Positions 7,866-16,162 of a DNA stretch of 64,000 bases are shown here, in pieces. The first letter of the stretch is position 1; every line of letters begins with the position of its first letter. The translations under genes were made by a program, and so were the position numbers. The stretch is taken from contig NZ_CP051677.1 of the NCBI RefSeq assembly GCF_012849055.1, forward strand, positions 1,750,501 through 1,814,500, read 5' to 3'. A model generated the notes under the pieces. It saw only the letters and a list, made by a program, of their open reading frames with translations, had not been told where the DNA came from and searched no databases. This stretch comes from Spirosoma rhododendri (lineage in GTDB: Bacteria > Bacteroidota > Bacteroidia > Cytophagales > Spirosomataceae).

Positions 7866-8627
7866 TTAAGCCGCTTTTACAACAGTCGTAAAGTCGCGGG
7901 ATTTGAGCGACGCACCACCGATCAGGCCACCGTCGACGTCGGGTTGCGAGAAAAGCTCGGCGGCATTGGCTGCGTTGGCACTGCCGCCGTACAGAATCGT
8001 TGTATCCTGGGCTACTTCGTCGCCGTATTTACTGGCAATGTGCTGGCGGAGTTCAAAGTGCATATCCTGCGCCTGCCCCGACGAAGCCGTCAAGCCCGTA
8101 CCAATTGCCCAGATGGGTTCGTACGCAATCACAACCTTGCCAAACTCTTCCGCCGACAGGTGGAACAGGCTGTCGGTCAGTTGGCCTTTCACGTAGCCGA
8201 CGTAATCGCCGTTTTCGCGCAGCTCCCGCGATTCACCGCAGCAGAAAATCGGCGTCAGGCCGTTCTCCAGCACGACGTTTACTTTATCGGCCAGCGTCGC
8301 GTTAGTTTCGCCGAAGTATTGCCGCCGTTCGCTATGGCCCAGTATCACGTATTCAGCGCCGACCGACGACAGCATGTGCGCCGAGGCTTCACCGGTGTAA
8401 GCACCTTCTTTTTTCTCGTGGCAGTTCTGCGCGCCAAGCTTGATTCGGCCTTCGGTAGGGATGTACTGCCGGGCGGTGGTTAGGTAGATCGACGGCGGAC
8501 ACAGCACAACGGTAACATCGCTGGTTACTTCGTCCTGCACCATATGGATCACCTCCGACAAAAGAGCCTTTGCCTCGTCGAGGGTCTTGTTCATCTTCCA
8601 GTTACCGGCAACAATTTTCTTACGCAT
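7866..8627 (-). CDS. tpiA: Triosephosphate isomerase
   Basis: 253 residues, normal length. The enzyme interconverts dihydroxyacetone phosphate and glyceraldehyde 3-phosphate in glycolysis. Catalytic features are present: GNWKMNK with Lys11, VILGHSERR with the electrophilic His, AYEPIWAIGTG with the catalytic base Glu, and the phosphate-binding ILYGGSANAAN. It stands alone, with about 236 bases of noncoding DNA upstream and a family-A hairpin directly after the stop. Confidence 0.97.
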   Translation of the reverse strand: MRKKIVAGNWKMNKTLDEAKALLSEVIHMVQDEVTSDVTVVLCPPSIYLTTARQYIPTEGRIKLGAQNCHEKKEGAYTGEASAHMLSSVGAEYVILGHSERRQYFGETNATLADKVNVVLENGLTPIFCCGESRELRENGDYVGYVKGQLTDSLFHLSAEEFGKVVIAYEPIWAIGTGLTASSGQAQDMHFELRQHIASKYGDEVAQDTTILYGGSANAANAAELFSQPDVDGGLIGGASLKSRDFTTVVKAA

Positions 8628-8863
8628 ACTCAGGGGTTAATTTATTCATCAACAAGTACATACAGGGCCTGTAGCCTAAAGCAAACGGGCAATTTCTGGC
8701 CAAATTAGGGCTTTTCAGCCAAACCGGCCCGGTAGCGCTGGTCATAATTTGCCACGCCACGGCTATACCCAAGTATTTCTACGGAAAAATTAGAAAACAA
8801 CGCTTTTGTAGTTGTGTTTTTCGGATAAAAAATAAGTACATTCGAATACGAAACAACATTTAC

Positions 8864-10123
8864 ATGAAAACGCTGGGACTTGTCATCGGACTGCTTTGCT
8901 GCGGACTGGCCACACGTGCAAGTGACCCTCGCATGCCTGACCGCGACCGCTACGGCTTCTTCTTAAGCCAGAACCGTAAATGGACGCGGATACCATTTCA
9001 GTTACACTCCAATCTGATTATCGTTCCGGTACAGATTAACGGCTCTGACACGCTCAACTTCATTCTCGATACGGGCGTTGGACACACCATCATTACCGAC
9101 CCGGCTGCGCTGACGAGCCACGCAATGAACAAAACCCGGCGGATTAAACTAAGCGGGGCGGGGGAGGGCGCAAACCTGATGGCTAGTATCGCCATCGACA
9201 ACACGCTCAGCATGGGTGCGCTTCGGGCCAATCACCACAACATTGTGATACTCGACGAAGACATTCTGAAATTGTCTGAGTACGTCGGCACGCCCATACA
9301 CGGCATTTTTGGCTACGAAGTGTTCGAAAATTTCGTCGTTAACATCGACTTTCAACGGCGGGAGATCACGCTGATGAAGCCCGACAAATACCGCTATCGG
9401 AAGAGTCAGGGCGATCAGTTGCCGATTATTATTCAGGACACAAAAGTGTACAGCGATGCGCTGACTGTTTTCGATGGTGAGAAATCAACTCCGCTGCGGG
9501 TGGTGCTGGATACCGGCGCTGGACACGCGCTGTTGCTCAATCATGGGCAGGATGCGTCGATGTTGCCGTTGCCGGAGAAGGTGATCCGGGCGCAGCTGGG
9601 GCGGGGTCTGAATGGGGTTATCAACGGCAGCCTGGGACGCATCGGCAAAGTGCGGTTCGGGCGTTACGAACTGGCAAATATCCTGGCGTCGTTTCCCGAC
9701 AGTGTCGCCTACCGGGCCAAACTAATCGACATGCCGCAGCGGCAGGGCAATGTGGGCTGCGAGTTGCTGCGCCGGTTCAACGTCACGTTCAACTACCGGG
9801 GGCAATACATGGTCATGAAGCCGGTTCGGAAGATGATGCGTGAGCAGTTTGAGCACGACATGAGTGGGCTCGAATTACGCGCCAAAGGCGATCAGTTTCG
9901 CAGTTATTACGTCGGTCATGTTGCCGAAGGATCGCCTGCCGAAAAAGCCGGTCTGCACGAAGGCGACGAAGTGTTATTTATCAACAAAAGCTCGGCGAAA
10001 GAGCTGACGATAAGCGATATATACAAACTACTACAGGGCGGGGAAGGACGGGAGATGTCGTTGCTGGTTCGGCGTAGCGGTCAGGTTTTTGTTGCCGCCT
10101 TCGCCCTGAAGCGAATGATCTGA
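8864..10123 (+). CDS. Exported retropepsin-like aspartyl protease with PDZ domain
   Basis: 419 residues. A signal peptide (about 1-19, MKTLGLVIGLLCCGLATRAS) is followed by two aspartyl-protease half-domains, each with a catalytic triad: FILDTGVGH (Asp69) and VVLDTGAGH (Asp216). This is a single-chain, tandem form of the retroviral-type fold. A C-terminal PDZ domain (about 335-415) contains GSPAEKAGLHEGDEVLFIN. Such proteins occur widely in Bacteroidota as periplasmic or surface proteases of unknown substrate. The gene is monocistronic, ending at a family-B repeat that separates it from the convergent histidine kinase. Confidence 0.9.
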   Translation: MKTLGLVIGLLCCGLATRASDPRMPDRDRYGFFLSQNRKWTRIPFQLHSNLIIVPVQINGSDTLNFILDTGVGHTIITDPAALTSHAMNKTRRIKLSGAGEGANLMASIAIDNTLSMGALRANHHNIVILDEDILKLSEYVGTPIHGIFGYEVFENFVVNIDFQRREITLMKPDKYRYRKSQGDQLPIIIQDTKVYSDALTVFDGEKSTPLRVVLDTGAGHALLLNHGQDASMLPLPEKVIRAQLGRGLNGVINGSLGRIGKVRFGRYELANILASFPDSVAYRAKLIDMPQRQGNVGCELLRRFNVTFNYRGQYMVMKPVRKMMREQFEHDMSGLELRAKGDQFRSYYVGHVAEGSPAEKAGLHEGDEVLFINKSSAKELTISDIYKLLQGGEGREMSLLVRRSGQVFVAAFALKRMI

Positions 10124-10129
10124 TTGATA

Positions 10130-10205
10130 GTTTGAGGTTAAAAGTTTAATGTTTAAGGTTGTGTCGCCGTAAGAACTTTAAACCTTGAACCACAAACCTT
10201 AAACC
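10130..10205. repeat. Intergenic inverted repeat, family B (7-bp word GTTTAAK)
   Basis: The left arm (10130-10160) is a degenerate tandem array of 7-bp words of consensus GTTTAAG. The right arm (about 10174-10205) is the inverted counterpart, with about three quarters of positions pairing. It lies between two convergent genes and ends 1 base before the histidine kinase stop. Confidence 0.8.
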
Positions 10206-10206
10206 A

Positions 10207-11241
10207 TTAGTCCATCTTATCCAGCTTGAAGCGGAAGGTGGTGCCTTTATCGACTTTGCTCATCACCGTGATTTTGGCTTTGTGGGCGCTCAGGATGTGC
10301 TTCACAATGGCAAGGCCCAGCCCCGTACCGCCCCGGTCTTTGGAACGGCTCTTCTCAACCCGATAAAAGCGCTCGAAAATCCGGCTCAGGTGTTCGGGCG
10401 GAATACCGGGACCATCGTCACGCACCGACATAATAATGTGCTTTTTGTCTTCTTCCAGACTGACCAGCACCCGCCCATTCTCGTTGCCGTATTTCACCGC
10501 ATTTTCGATCAGGTTGGTCATCACCTGTCGAATTCGCTGATCGTCAGCTTTTACCCAAATGGGGCCGGGGAGCGATGTGCGCAGTCGCAACTGTGTGTGT
10601 TTTGCTTCGGCAATCTCCTCCAGCTGTTCGAAGATTTCCTGCGTTATCGACCGTATATCGACCCGCTCGAAATTCATCTTGATTTCGCCCGTTTCCAGTT
10701 GCGAAAGTGCCAGCAGATCCTTCACCAGCGCATCGAGTCCGTCGAGGCTTTTCGCGGCTTTCGACAAAAATTTATCGCGAACCCGTTCGTCGTCGACTGC
10801 CCCGTCGATTAGCGTGTGGATAAAGCCTTGTGCGGCAAAAATGGGCGTTTTCAGTTCGTGCGACACGTCGGCCAGAAATTCGCGTCTGAACTGCTCAAGC
10901 CGTTTCAGTTCGTCGATCTCTTTCTGCTTTTTGGTGACGTAGACAAAGAACTCAGCGTTCAGCTTCTTGAACGGATTATCGTCGCGGATAACGGCTTTTC
11001 GCGATAAGCTGAAGTCCCGAATTTTCAGTTGTCGGATGGTTTTGTACATCTTATCGACCTCGCGATACACGAGCAGTTCGATAGCGTACAGCACCAGAAA
11101 AAAAGAAATGGCGAAGCTGGAAAGCCCCACCACAAACAGCATACTATTGGTTACGTCGTCGACAAATGTCAGAAAGATGACCGGCACGACCGAAATCATG
11201 CAGGCCAGCAAAAAAGCAATAACGCGGGGACTGAGAGACAT
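10207..11241 (-). CDS. PhoR-like sensor histidine kinase
   Basis: 344 residues. Two transmembrane helices (about 8-27 and 35-58) are joined by a very short loop, so there is hardly any periplasmic sensor domain. HisKA carries EFLADVSHELKTP with the phospho-acceptor His128. HATPase_c shows the N box NLIENAVKYGN, G1 VRDDGPGIP, F box FERFYRVEKSRS and G2 GGTGLGLAIVKHIL. No PAS domain is visible. It follows the response regulator gene on the same strand, with a family-A hairpin filling the gap. Signal unknown; phosphate or envelope sensing would be a guess. Confidence 0.93.
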   Translation of the reverse strand: MSLSPRVIAFLLACMISVVPVIFLTFVDDVTNSMLFVVGLSSFAISFFLVLYAIELLVYREVDKMYKTIRQLKIRDFSLSRKAVIRDDNPFKKLNAEFFVYVTKKQKEIDELKRLEQFRREFLADVSHELKTPIFAAQGFIHTLIDGAVDDERVRDKFLSKAAKSLDGLDALVKDLLALSQLETGEIKMNFERVDIRSITQEIFEQLEEIAEAKHTQLRLRTSLPGPIWVKADDQRIRQVMTNLIENAVKYGNENGRVLVSLEEDKKHIIMSVRDDGPGIPPEHLSRIFERFYRVEKSRSKDRGGTGLGLAIVKHILSAHKAKITVMSKVDKGTTFRFKLDKMD

Positions 11242-11252
11242 AGCACGAAATT

Positions 11253-11328
11253 AAAGGTGAAAGAGCGAAAGAGTGAAAGAGCGATTATCCATGCGGTCGC
11301 TCTTTCACTCTTTCGCTCTTTCACCTTT
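11253..11328. repeat. Intergenic inverted repeat, family A
   Basis: Perfect 32-base arms (11253-11284 and 11297-11328), loop 12 bases, built from the same AAAGAGYG words as the copy at 7785 but in a different word order. It sits inside an apparent operon between the response regulator and its kinase. Confidence 0.95.
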
Positions 11329-11333
11329 TAAAC

Positions 11334-12041
11334 TTACTCGTTTTGGTCGGTGAACATGTAGCCGACGCCCTTTAGCGTGCGGATATGGGTGTCGCCGATT
11401 TTCTCGCGGAGTTTACGGATGTGAACGTCGACCGTGCGTTCGAGCACGTAGATGTCGGCCCCCCAGATTTTTTGTAGTAATTCTTCGCGGCTGAACACCT
11501 TGTTGGGGTGCTGCGCCAGGAAAAATAGCAGTTCAAACTCTTTCTTGGGGAGAATGATCGATTTATCGCCCTGACTGACCGAGTAGTTTTTCCGGTTGAT
11601 CGACAGGTCGGCAATTATGATCTGCTCACCCGGATCGGCCTTTTGCGCTTCCCGGCGGAACAGCGCGTTGATACGGCTCATCAGCGCCCGGGGCTTGATG
11701 GGCTTCGTGATATAATCGTCGGCCCCTACGTCGAAAGCAGCTACTTCAGAATACTCCTCCGAACGGGCTGTCAAGTACAGAATATAGGTTTGGCGTAGTT
11801 CCGGAATTTCGCGCAGCTGCCGTCCGGCTTCGATACCGTCCAGATGCGGCATCATAATGTCGAGCACGACAAGCTCAGGTAGATAGGTGCGGGCTACATC
11901 GAGCGCTTTGCGCCCGTCGGTAGCGGTGCGTACATCGTAACCTTCTTTAGTCAGATTGTACTCCAGCATCTCGACGATATCGGCATCGTCGTCAACGACC
12001 AGAATACGATGAAGTGGTTGGGCAGTTTTGCCAGCACTCAT
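11334..12041 (-). CDS. OmpR/PhoB-type response regulator
   Basis: 235 residues from the ATG at 12041 (MSAGKTAQ). A longer frame reaches back to 12122 but its extra residues do not resemble the family. Receiver domain: VVDDDAD acidic pocket, phosphorylation site Asp61 in VLDIMMP, the switch region around YLTARS and the conserved Lys in ITKPIKP. The C-terminal winged helix (LPKKEFELLFFLAQHPNKVF to RTLKGVGYMF) is of OmpR type. Its partner is the kinase at 10207. Both the spacing and the shared strand support a two-component pair. Confidence 0.93.
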   Translation of the reverse strand: MSAGKTAQPLHRILVVDDDADIVEMLEYNLTKEGYDVRTATDGRKALDVARTYLPELVVLDIMMPHLDGIEAGRQLREIPELRQTYILYLTARSEEYSEVAAFDVGADDYITKPIKPRALMSRINALFRREAQKADPGEQIIIADLSINRKNYSVSQGDKSIILPKKEFELLFFLAQHPNKVFSREELLQKIWGADIYVLERTVDVHIRKLREKIGDTHIRTLKGVGYMFTDQNE

Positions 12042-12338
12042 ACAGCACAGAGTTGGTGGGGACCGATGGTACTTAAGAATCGGTCGGTGCCCCGAAGTTA
12101 AATGGCTTATCAGCAAGGTCACGAATCAGTAACGTAACCTTAACAAAAACTTAACAGCTTACGACTCAGAATCTTTCCGTCAAGGTATTGATGCGCAGCC
12201 GCTTGCCAGCCTGCGTCCTGCGTGTTTCTACATAAGTAAGTCACTTGTAGCGACGGCTCAATTAAATTGGCCACAAAATCGTAACGATTTACGGGAGTGA
12301 ACAGTTTATGGGCATAGTATACGCTTACACTACCTGCC
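12042..12338. other. Divergent intergenic region between response regulator and AI-2E permease
   Basis: About 297 bases separating two divergent genes. It holds an A/T-rich stretch around 12120-12160 with direct repeats of CTTAACA type, a plausible regulatory site for the two-component operon. A 68-codon minus-strand frame here has no family features and I do not accept it as a gene. Confidence 0.4.
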
Positions 12339-13490
12339 ATGAACAACCGATCACAAAACGTTGATCTCCCGTATTACGCCAAACTGTGCAGCATCCTTAT
12401 CTCGATGGTTATCATCATCTACGGATTGCATGCACTCGAAGGCATCCTGATTCCGCTCGTTTTCGCTATCCTGTTTTCGGTGCTGTTGTTTCCGCTTGTG
12501 GAACGACTCGAAAAATGGGGCGTACCGCGTGTACTGTCGATTGTTCTGTGCCTGATTCTGGCCCTCGCCGTAGTGCTGGGCCTTGCTTATGTTGTCTCGA
12601 TTCAGATACGAGGTTTCGCCGAAGTCGTTCCGAAATTCGTTGAACGCAGTACCGTTTACATCGATAAGCTACGAACGTTTGCCGATGAGCGGTTCAACAT
12701 CGACCGCCGGCAGCAGGGCGCGGAAGTGCAGAAGTACCTGAACAAAGCGATGGCCGAGGGCGGTACCATTGTCACATCGACACTGTTGGCCACGACCAGT
12801 ACGCTCACCAACGTATTTCTGGTATTGCTGTTTGGCTTCTTTTTCCTGCTGTATCGTGACTTCTTCCGGTCGTTCTTCTACAAAGCATTTGAGGATACCC
12901 GTAAATCGAAGATCGACGCGGTGATGGAAGGTATTTATACGGTCGTGAAAGATTACCTGGCCGGGCTGGTGCTGGTTATCCTCATCATCGGCACCCTGAT
13001 GACGGTCGGCCTGTTCATTCTCGGGATCGATTACGCCGTGTTTTTCGGCTTCTTCGGTGCCTGTCTGGTACTCATTCCTTACTTCGGTATTTCGCTGGGG
13101 TCGCTGCTGCCGGCGGCCTACGCCCTGGTTACAGACGATAATCCGCTGAAAGCCGTAGCCGTAATCGGGCTGTTTCTGTTTGTGCAGATGCTGGAGGGTA
13201 ACTTCATAACCCCCTACATTGTCGGCTCGAAAGTTAGTATCAACCCATTGGCCGCCATCATCGTACTGTTGCTCTGGGAAAATGTGTGGGGGCTACCCGG
13301 CCTGATTTTGGCACTGCCAATGACCGCAATTATCAAGGTGATTTTCGACGCTGTCGATGAACTCAAGCCGTATGGGTTCCTGATTGGTGAAGCCGAAAAA
13401 CCGCGTCCACCTATCAAAAATCTGCAACAATTGGCCGATCAGCTACCAAAACGAGCCAAAAAAATCGGTGAGGTGCAGGAGAAGGGATAA
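12339..13490 (+). CDS. AI-2E family transporter (PF01594 permease)
   Basis: 383 residues with about eight transmembrane helices in the family arrangement: helices in 15-90, a soluble central part (about 95-150), then hydrophobic stretches including LTNVFLVLLFGFFFLLYRDF, YLAGLVLVILIIGTLMTVGL and the C-terminal block LVLIPYFGISLGSLLPA with EGNFITPYIVGSKVSINPL. Members include TqsA and YdgG-like exporters and sodium/proton antiporter-like proteins; the substrate cannot be told from sequence. The gene is monocistronic, ending at a family-C inverted repeat shared with the convergent LON-domain gene. Confidence 0.9.
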   Translation: MNNRSQNVDLPYYAKLCSILISMVIIIYGLHALEGILIPLVFAILFSVLLFPLVERLEKWGVPRVLSIVLCLILALAVVLGLAYVVSIQIRGFAEVVPKFVERSTVYIDKLRTFADERFNIDRRQQGAEVQKYLNKAMAEGGTIVTSTLLATTSTLTNVFLVLLFGFFFLLYRDFFRSFFYKAFEDTRKSKIDAVMEGIYTVVKDYLAGLVLVILIIGTLMTVGLFILGIDYAVFFGFFGACLVLIPYFGISLGSLLPAAYALVTDDNPLKAVAVIGLFLFVQMLEGNFITPYIVGSKVSINPLAAIIVLLLWENVWGLPGLILALPMTAIIKVIFDAVDELKPYGFLIGEAEKPRPPIKNLQQLADQLPKRAKKIGEVQEKG

Positions 13491-13495
13491 AAAGG

Positions 13496-13597
13496 AGTTT
13501 TATAGTTGTAAAGTTATAGGGTTGTAAGGTTGCTGGCGCGTCATGGCTGACGCCGGATAGCAACTTTACAACCCTATAACTTTACAACTATAAAACT
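13496..13597. repeat. Intergenic inverted repeat, family C (8-bp word TARRGTTR)
   Basis: Arms of 39 bases (13496-13534 and 13559-13597) pair with a single G-T wobble. Each arm is four consecutive 8-bp words of consensus TARRGTTR. The 24-base loop itself carries a GGCG/CGCC mini-stem. It lies between convergent genes, and the right arm runs into the stop codon of the LON-domain gene. Confidence 0.95.
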
Positions 13598-14225
13598 AAA
13601 AATTAAGTGGATCAAGGTTTTTGAAGTGGCCATTCATACGAATGCGCTGTTTGGTGCGCTCCATGTCCGATACGACGGGTAACACCTTATTGAGGTGCTG
13701 GATCAGGAACAGTTGTCGCTCCGCTTCCGAGTCAAGCTGTAACACGTCGTATTCCTGATCGATGGACAAGCCAACCTTGTGCGCTACTTTGTAGGATAAA
13801 TTCTCATCGCTGGCGTCAAAGTCTACCTCGATCTGTAGCAGGTCGTACAGGTGGTCGAGCCGCTCGGTAAGTGCTTTGGTATGGGCGCTGTAGCCGTCGC
13901 CCGGTGTTACCAGCTCAACATCGCCACCCGCGTACAGCTTGCCCGCCACCGGATTCTCGAAATTGACCAGTTTAAATACGCCAACGCCCTTCGATTTGAT
14001 ATCCATTCGCCCATCGGGGTAGCGCTTATGCAGCGTCGTCACGTGCATCTCCGTACCATAGCCGGGGAGCTTGTTATTGATGAAACAAGGGATACCAAAG
14101 GTGCGCTCCTCGTCGATACATTCATTGACAAGTTGCTGATAGCGCGGCTCAAAAATGTGCAGATTCAGATCTTCGCCGGGGTAAACAACCAGGTTTAGCG
14201 GGAAGAGGGCCAACGTTTTCTCCAT
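13596..14225 (-). CDS. LON substrate-binding domain protein
   Basis: 209 residues covering only the N-terminal LON domain (PUA-like fold): ALFPLNLVVYPGEDLNLHIFEPRY is the domain's opening motif, followed by FGIPCF and a helical C-terminal half. There is no AAA+ ATPase or protease domain, so it is not Lon itself. Stand-alone LON domains are widespread in Bacteroidota and are thought to bind proteins; the role is not known. The stop overlaps the end of a family-C hairpin. Confidence 0.88.
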   Translation of the reverse strand: MEKTLALFPLNLVVYPGEDLNLHIFEPRYQQLVNECIDEERTFGIPCFINNKLPGYGTEMHVTTLHKRYPDGRMDIKSKGVGVFKLVNFENPVAGKLYAGGDVELVTPGDGYSAHTKALTERLDHLYDLLQIEVDFDASDENLSYKVAHKVGLSIDQEYDVLQLDSEAERQLFLIQHLNKVLPVVSDMERTKQRIRMNGHFKNLDPLNF

Positions 14226-14247
14226 AACGACGAAAAGGTACGGTTTT

Positions 14248-15033
14248 TCAGCTGAAAACTGCGTCTGAAGTCAGAAAACGCACATTGCGCTGTCGGGCTT
14301 CGGCATAAATTGGGTCAGCAAGGTAACCGAGATCAGTTACGTCGGATGTGCAGTCGGTTACGACAACCAGCTTTGGTACCAGTTCGGGCGCAAAATCAAG
14401 CAGTTGTTTCAGGCTGTTCGCGACGCAGTGCGATTTGGCTTCACCCATCAAATACACGGCATCGAAGCGGTTCAGATCGGCGATCAGTGCCGTATTCAAC
14501 TGCGTTTCGGGAACGTCTGGGTCGGGCACCTGCGCCCGGAAAATGCCAAAGTGTTCGGTCAGCGGGTACAGTCCCTTTTGCACGGCCACGTAGTCGCGGT
14601 CGCGTAGGCGCGTCCACTCGCGCAGGGATGCCAGCAGTGTATCGTGCAGCGCTGCCCCGCGCGATCCTAGCAGGCAGTGTTCCGGCCAGATCAGGTGCTG
14701 AAACTGACCCTCGGCCTCCAGTGCGTGAACGTAGTGCCGGGCTTTTTCGGCCTCGAAACGGGGAATCCAGCGGCCACTGTCGACATCCGCCCCGCTGATC
14801 GCCGTGAATGAAGCCGGGTAATTTCCCGACGCGTCGTGCCAGAACAGCGGATGTGCGATATCCAGCACGTGGTGCGTGTCCAGCGTAACGACGATATGAT
14901 CGATTTTTTCCGGATACCGTTGAATCAGCCCCGCCATTCGGTCGACATCCTGCTCGGCTCCCGGCACGAAGAGCGTCCCATCAGGATGACAGAAATCGAA
15001 CTGCGTATCAATAATCAGGAAGGCGTTGGTCAT
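14248..15033 (-). CDS. Nicotinamidase-like cysteine hydrolase (isochorismatase fold)
   Basis: 261 residues from the ATG at 15033; the frame runs further upstream, but MTNAFLIIDTQFDFCHPDG is the normal family start. Features: catalytic Asp9 in IIDTQFDF, a metal-site-like WPEHC, Lys in AVQKGLYP and the nucleophile Cys in MGEAKSHCVANS. The WPxHC pattern favours a nicotinamidase-type amidohydrolase acting on nicotinamide or a related amide in NAD recycling. Other cysteine hydrolases of the fold remain possible. It follows the aminoglycoside-phosphotransferase-like gene on the same strand after 64 bases. Confidence 0.8.
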   Translation of the reverse strand: MTNAFLIIDTQFDFCHPDGTLFVPGAEQDVDRMAGLIQRYPEKIDHIVVTLDTHHVLDIAHPLFWHDASGNYPASFTAISGADVDSGRWIPRFEAEKARHYVHALEAEGQFQHLIWPEHCLLGSRGAALHDTLLASLREWTRLRDRDYVAVQKGLYPLTEHFGIFRAQVPDPDVPETQLNTALIADLNRFDAVYLMGEAKSHCVANSLKQLLDFAPELVPKLVVVTDCTSDVTDLGYLADPIYAEARQRNVRFLTSDAVFS

Positions 15034-15097
15034 AGAATACTTGTTTTTCGTAGAGACGCGAAGGCTGGAACGATCGCGTTGAGACGAAAAAATGGTT

Positions 15098-16162
15098 TTA
15101 CAATTTCCCAGTTTCAACGCTGTGTAACCCTTCCTGGCTAAGCGCTTGAACGCCCGTCAGCAGACCGGCAAAACGGGGGTCGGTGGTCAGGCCACGGCGG
15201 TAGCGACTGTAAATCTGCTGCATTACAACTGCATTCTTGAATAAGCCAAAAACATAGTAATAGAGCAGATTCGATACGTCGCGGCCGCTGCGTTCGCCAT
15301 AGCGGTCGGCAAATTCCCGGCGAGTCAGATTGCCGGGCAGGTGCGTCAAGTTGAATGATTTACGAAAGTCATTGTCTTTCGCTTCCGACCAGTACGAGAG
15401 AGCCGTACCAACGTCCATTAGCGGGTCGCCGACGGTGCACATTTCCCAATCGAGCACCGCCCGAACGTCGGGCAGGAAATCAGGATTGAGGATGACGTTG
15501 TCGTACTTAAAATCGTTGTGCAGCAGCGTCGGCGCGGGCGATACCGGCAGCGAATCGATCAAATACCGAAATAGGTTGTCAAGAGCTGGAATATCATCTG
15601 TCTTTGCCGCTTCATAGCGTTTGTACCACCCCTCGACCTGCCGTTGTACGTATCCCTCGGGCTTGCCCAGTTGCTGAATTCCCGTCTGGTCAATGTCAAT
15701 CGCGTGGAGGTCTACCAGCGTATCGACCAGCGACTGCGACAGCCGCTGCATGACTTCGGGGAGCAGGTTGAGTTTCGGGGCCGTATGCGCGCGCAGGATG
15801 ACGCCCGGTACACGTGTCATCACATAAAACGCATAACCCAGTACCGATTCATCGTCGCAGTAAGCAACCGGCGTCGGAATCTGTTTGTAGCCAGCCTGTT
15901 GCAATAGCATCAGTACGCGAAACTCCCGCCCCACATCATGCCCGCCTTTGATCGCTTTGGCCCCCGCCGGTGGACGACGCAACACGTAGGCTCGGCCGTC
16001 ATTGGTGGTCAGTGCATACGTTAGATTGGAGTACCCGCCCGGAAACTGCTCGATCGTGGTGATCTGCCCGGCGTCGGGAACGTGCTCATCGAGGTATGCC
16101 TGTAAAACAGCCTGATCCAGCTGTTCGCCGGGGCGAATGGTAGTCGGTGAATCGGGTGTCAT
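15098..16162 (-). CDS. Phosphotransferase of the ACAD10/APH type
   Basis: 354 residues of the aminoglycoside phosphotransferase-like kinase family. Visible: FPGGYSNLTYAL as the nucleotide-binding loop, YVLRRPPAG with the ATP Lys region, the catalytic loop HNDFKYDNVILNP and the metal site LDWEMCTVGDPLMDVG. This subfamily lies beside acyl-CoA dehydrogenases in many genomes and matches the N-terminal kinase domain of human ACAD10, which phosphorylates 4-hydroxyacyl-CoA. Here its ATG overlaps the stop of the acyl-CoA dehydrogenase gene by 4 bases (16159-16162), supporting a joint role in hydroxy-acid or fatty-acid breakdown. Confidence 0.9.
   Translation of the reverse strand: MTPDSPTTIRPGEQLDQAVLQAYLDEHVPDAGQITTIEQFPGGYSNLTYALTTNDGRAYVLRRPPAGAKAIKGGHDVGREFRVLMLLQQAGYKQIPTPVAYCDDESVLGYAFYVMTRVPGVILRAHTAPKLNLLPEVMQRLSQSLVDTLVDLHAIDIDQTGIQQLGKPEGYVQRQVEGWYKRYEAAKTDDIPALDNLFRYLIDSLPVSPAPTLLHNDFKYDNVILNPDFLPDVRAVLDWEMCTVGDPLMDVGTALSYWSEAKDNDFRKSFNLTHLPGNLTRREFADRYGERSGRDVSNLLYYYVFGLFKNAVVMQQIYSRYRRGLTTDPRFAGLLTGVQALSQEGLHSVETGKL

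Noticed and set aside
12140..12346. 68-codon minus-strand frame in the gap before the AI-2E permease
   Set aside because: No motif, overlaps the permease start and covers the likely promoter region.
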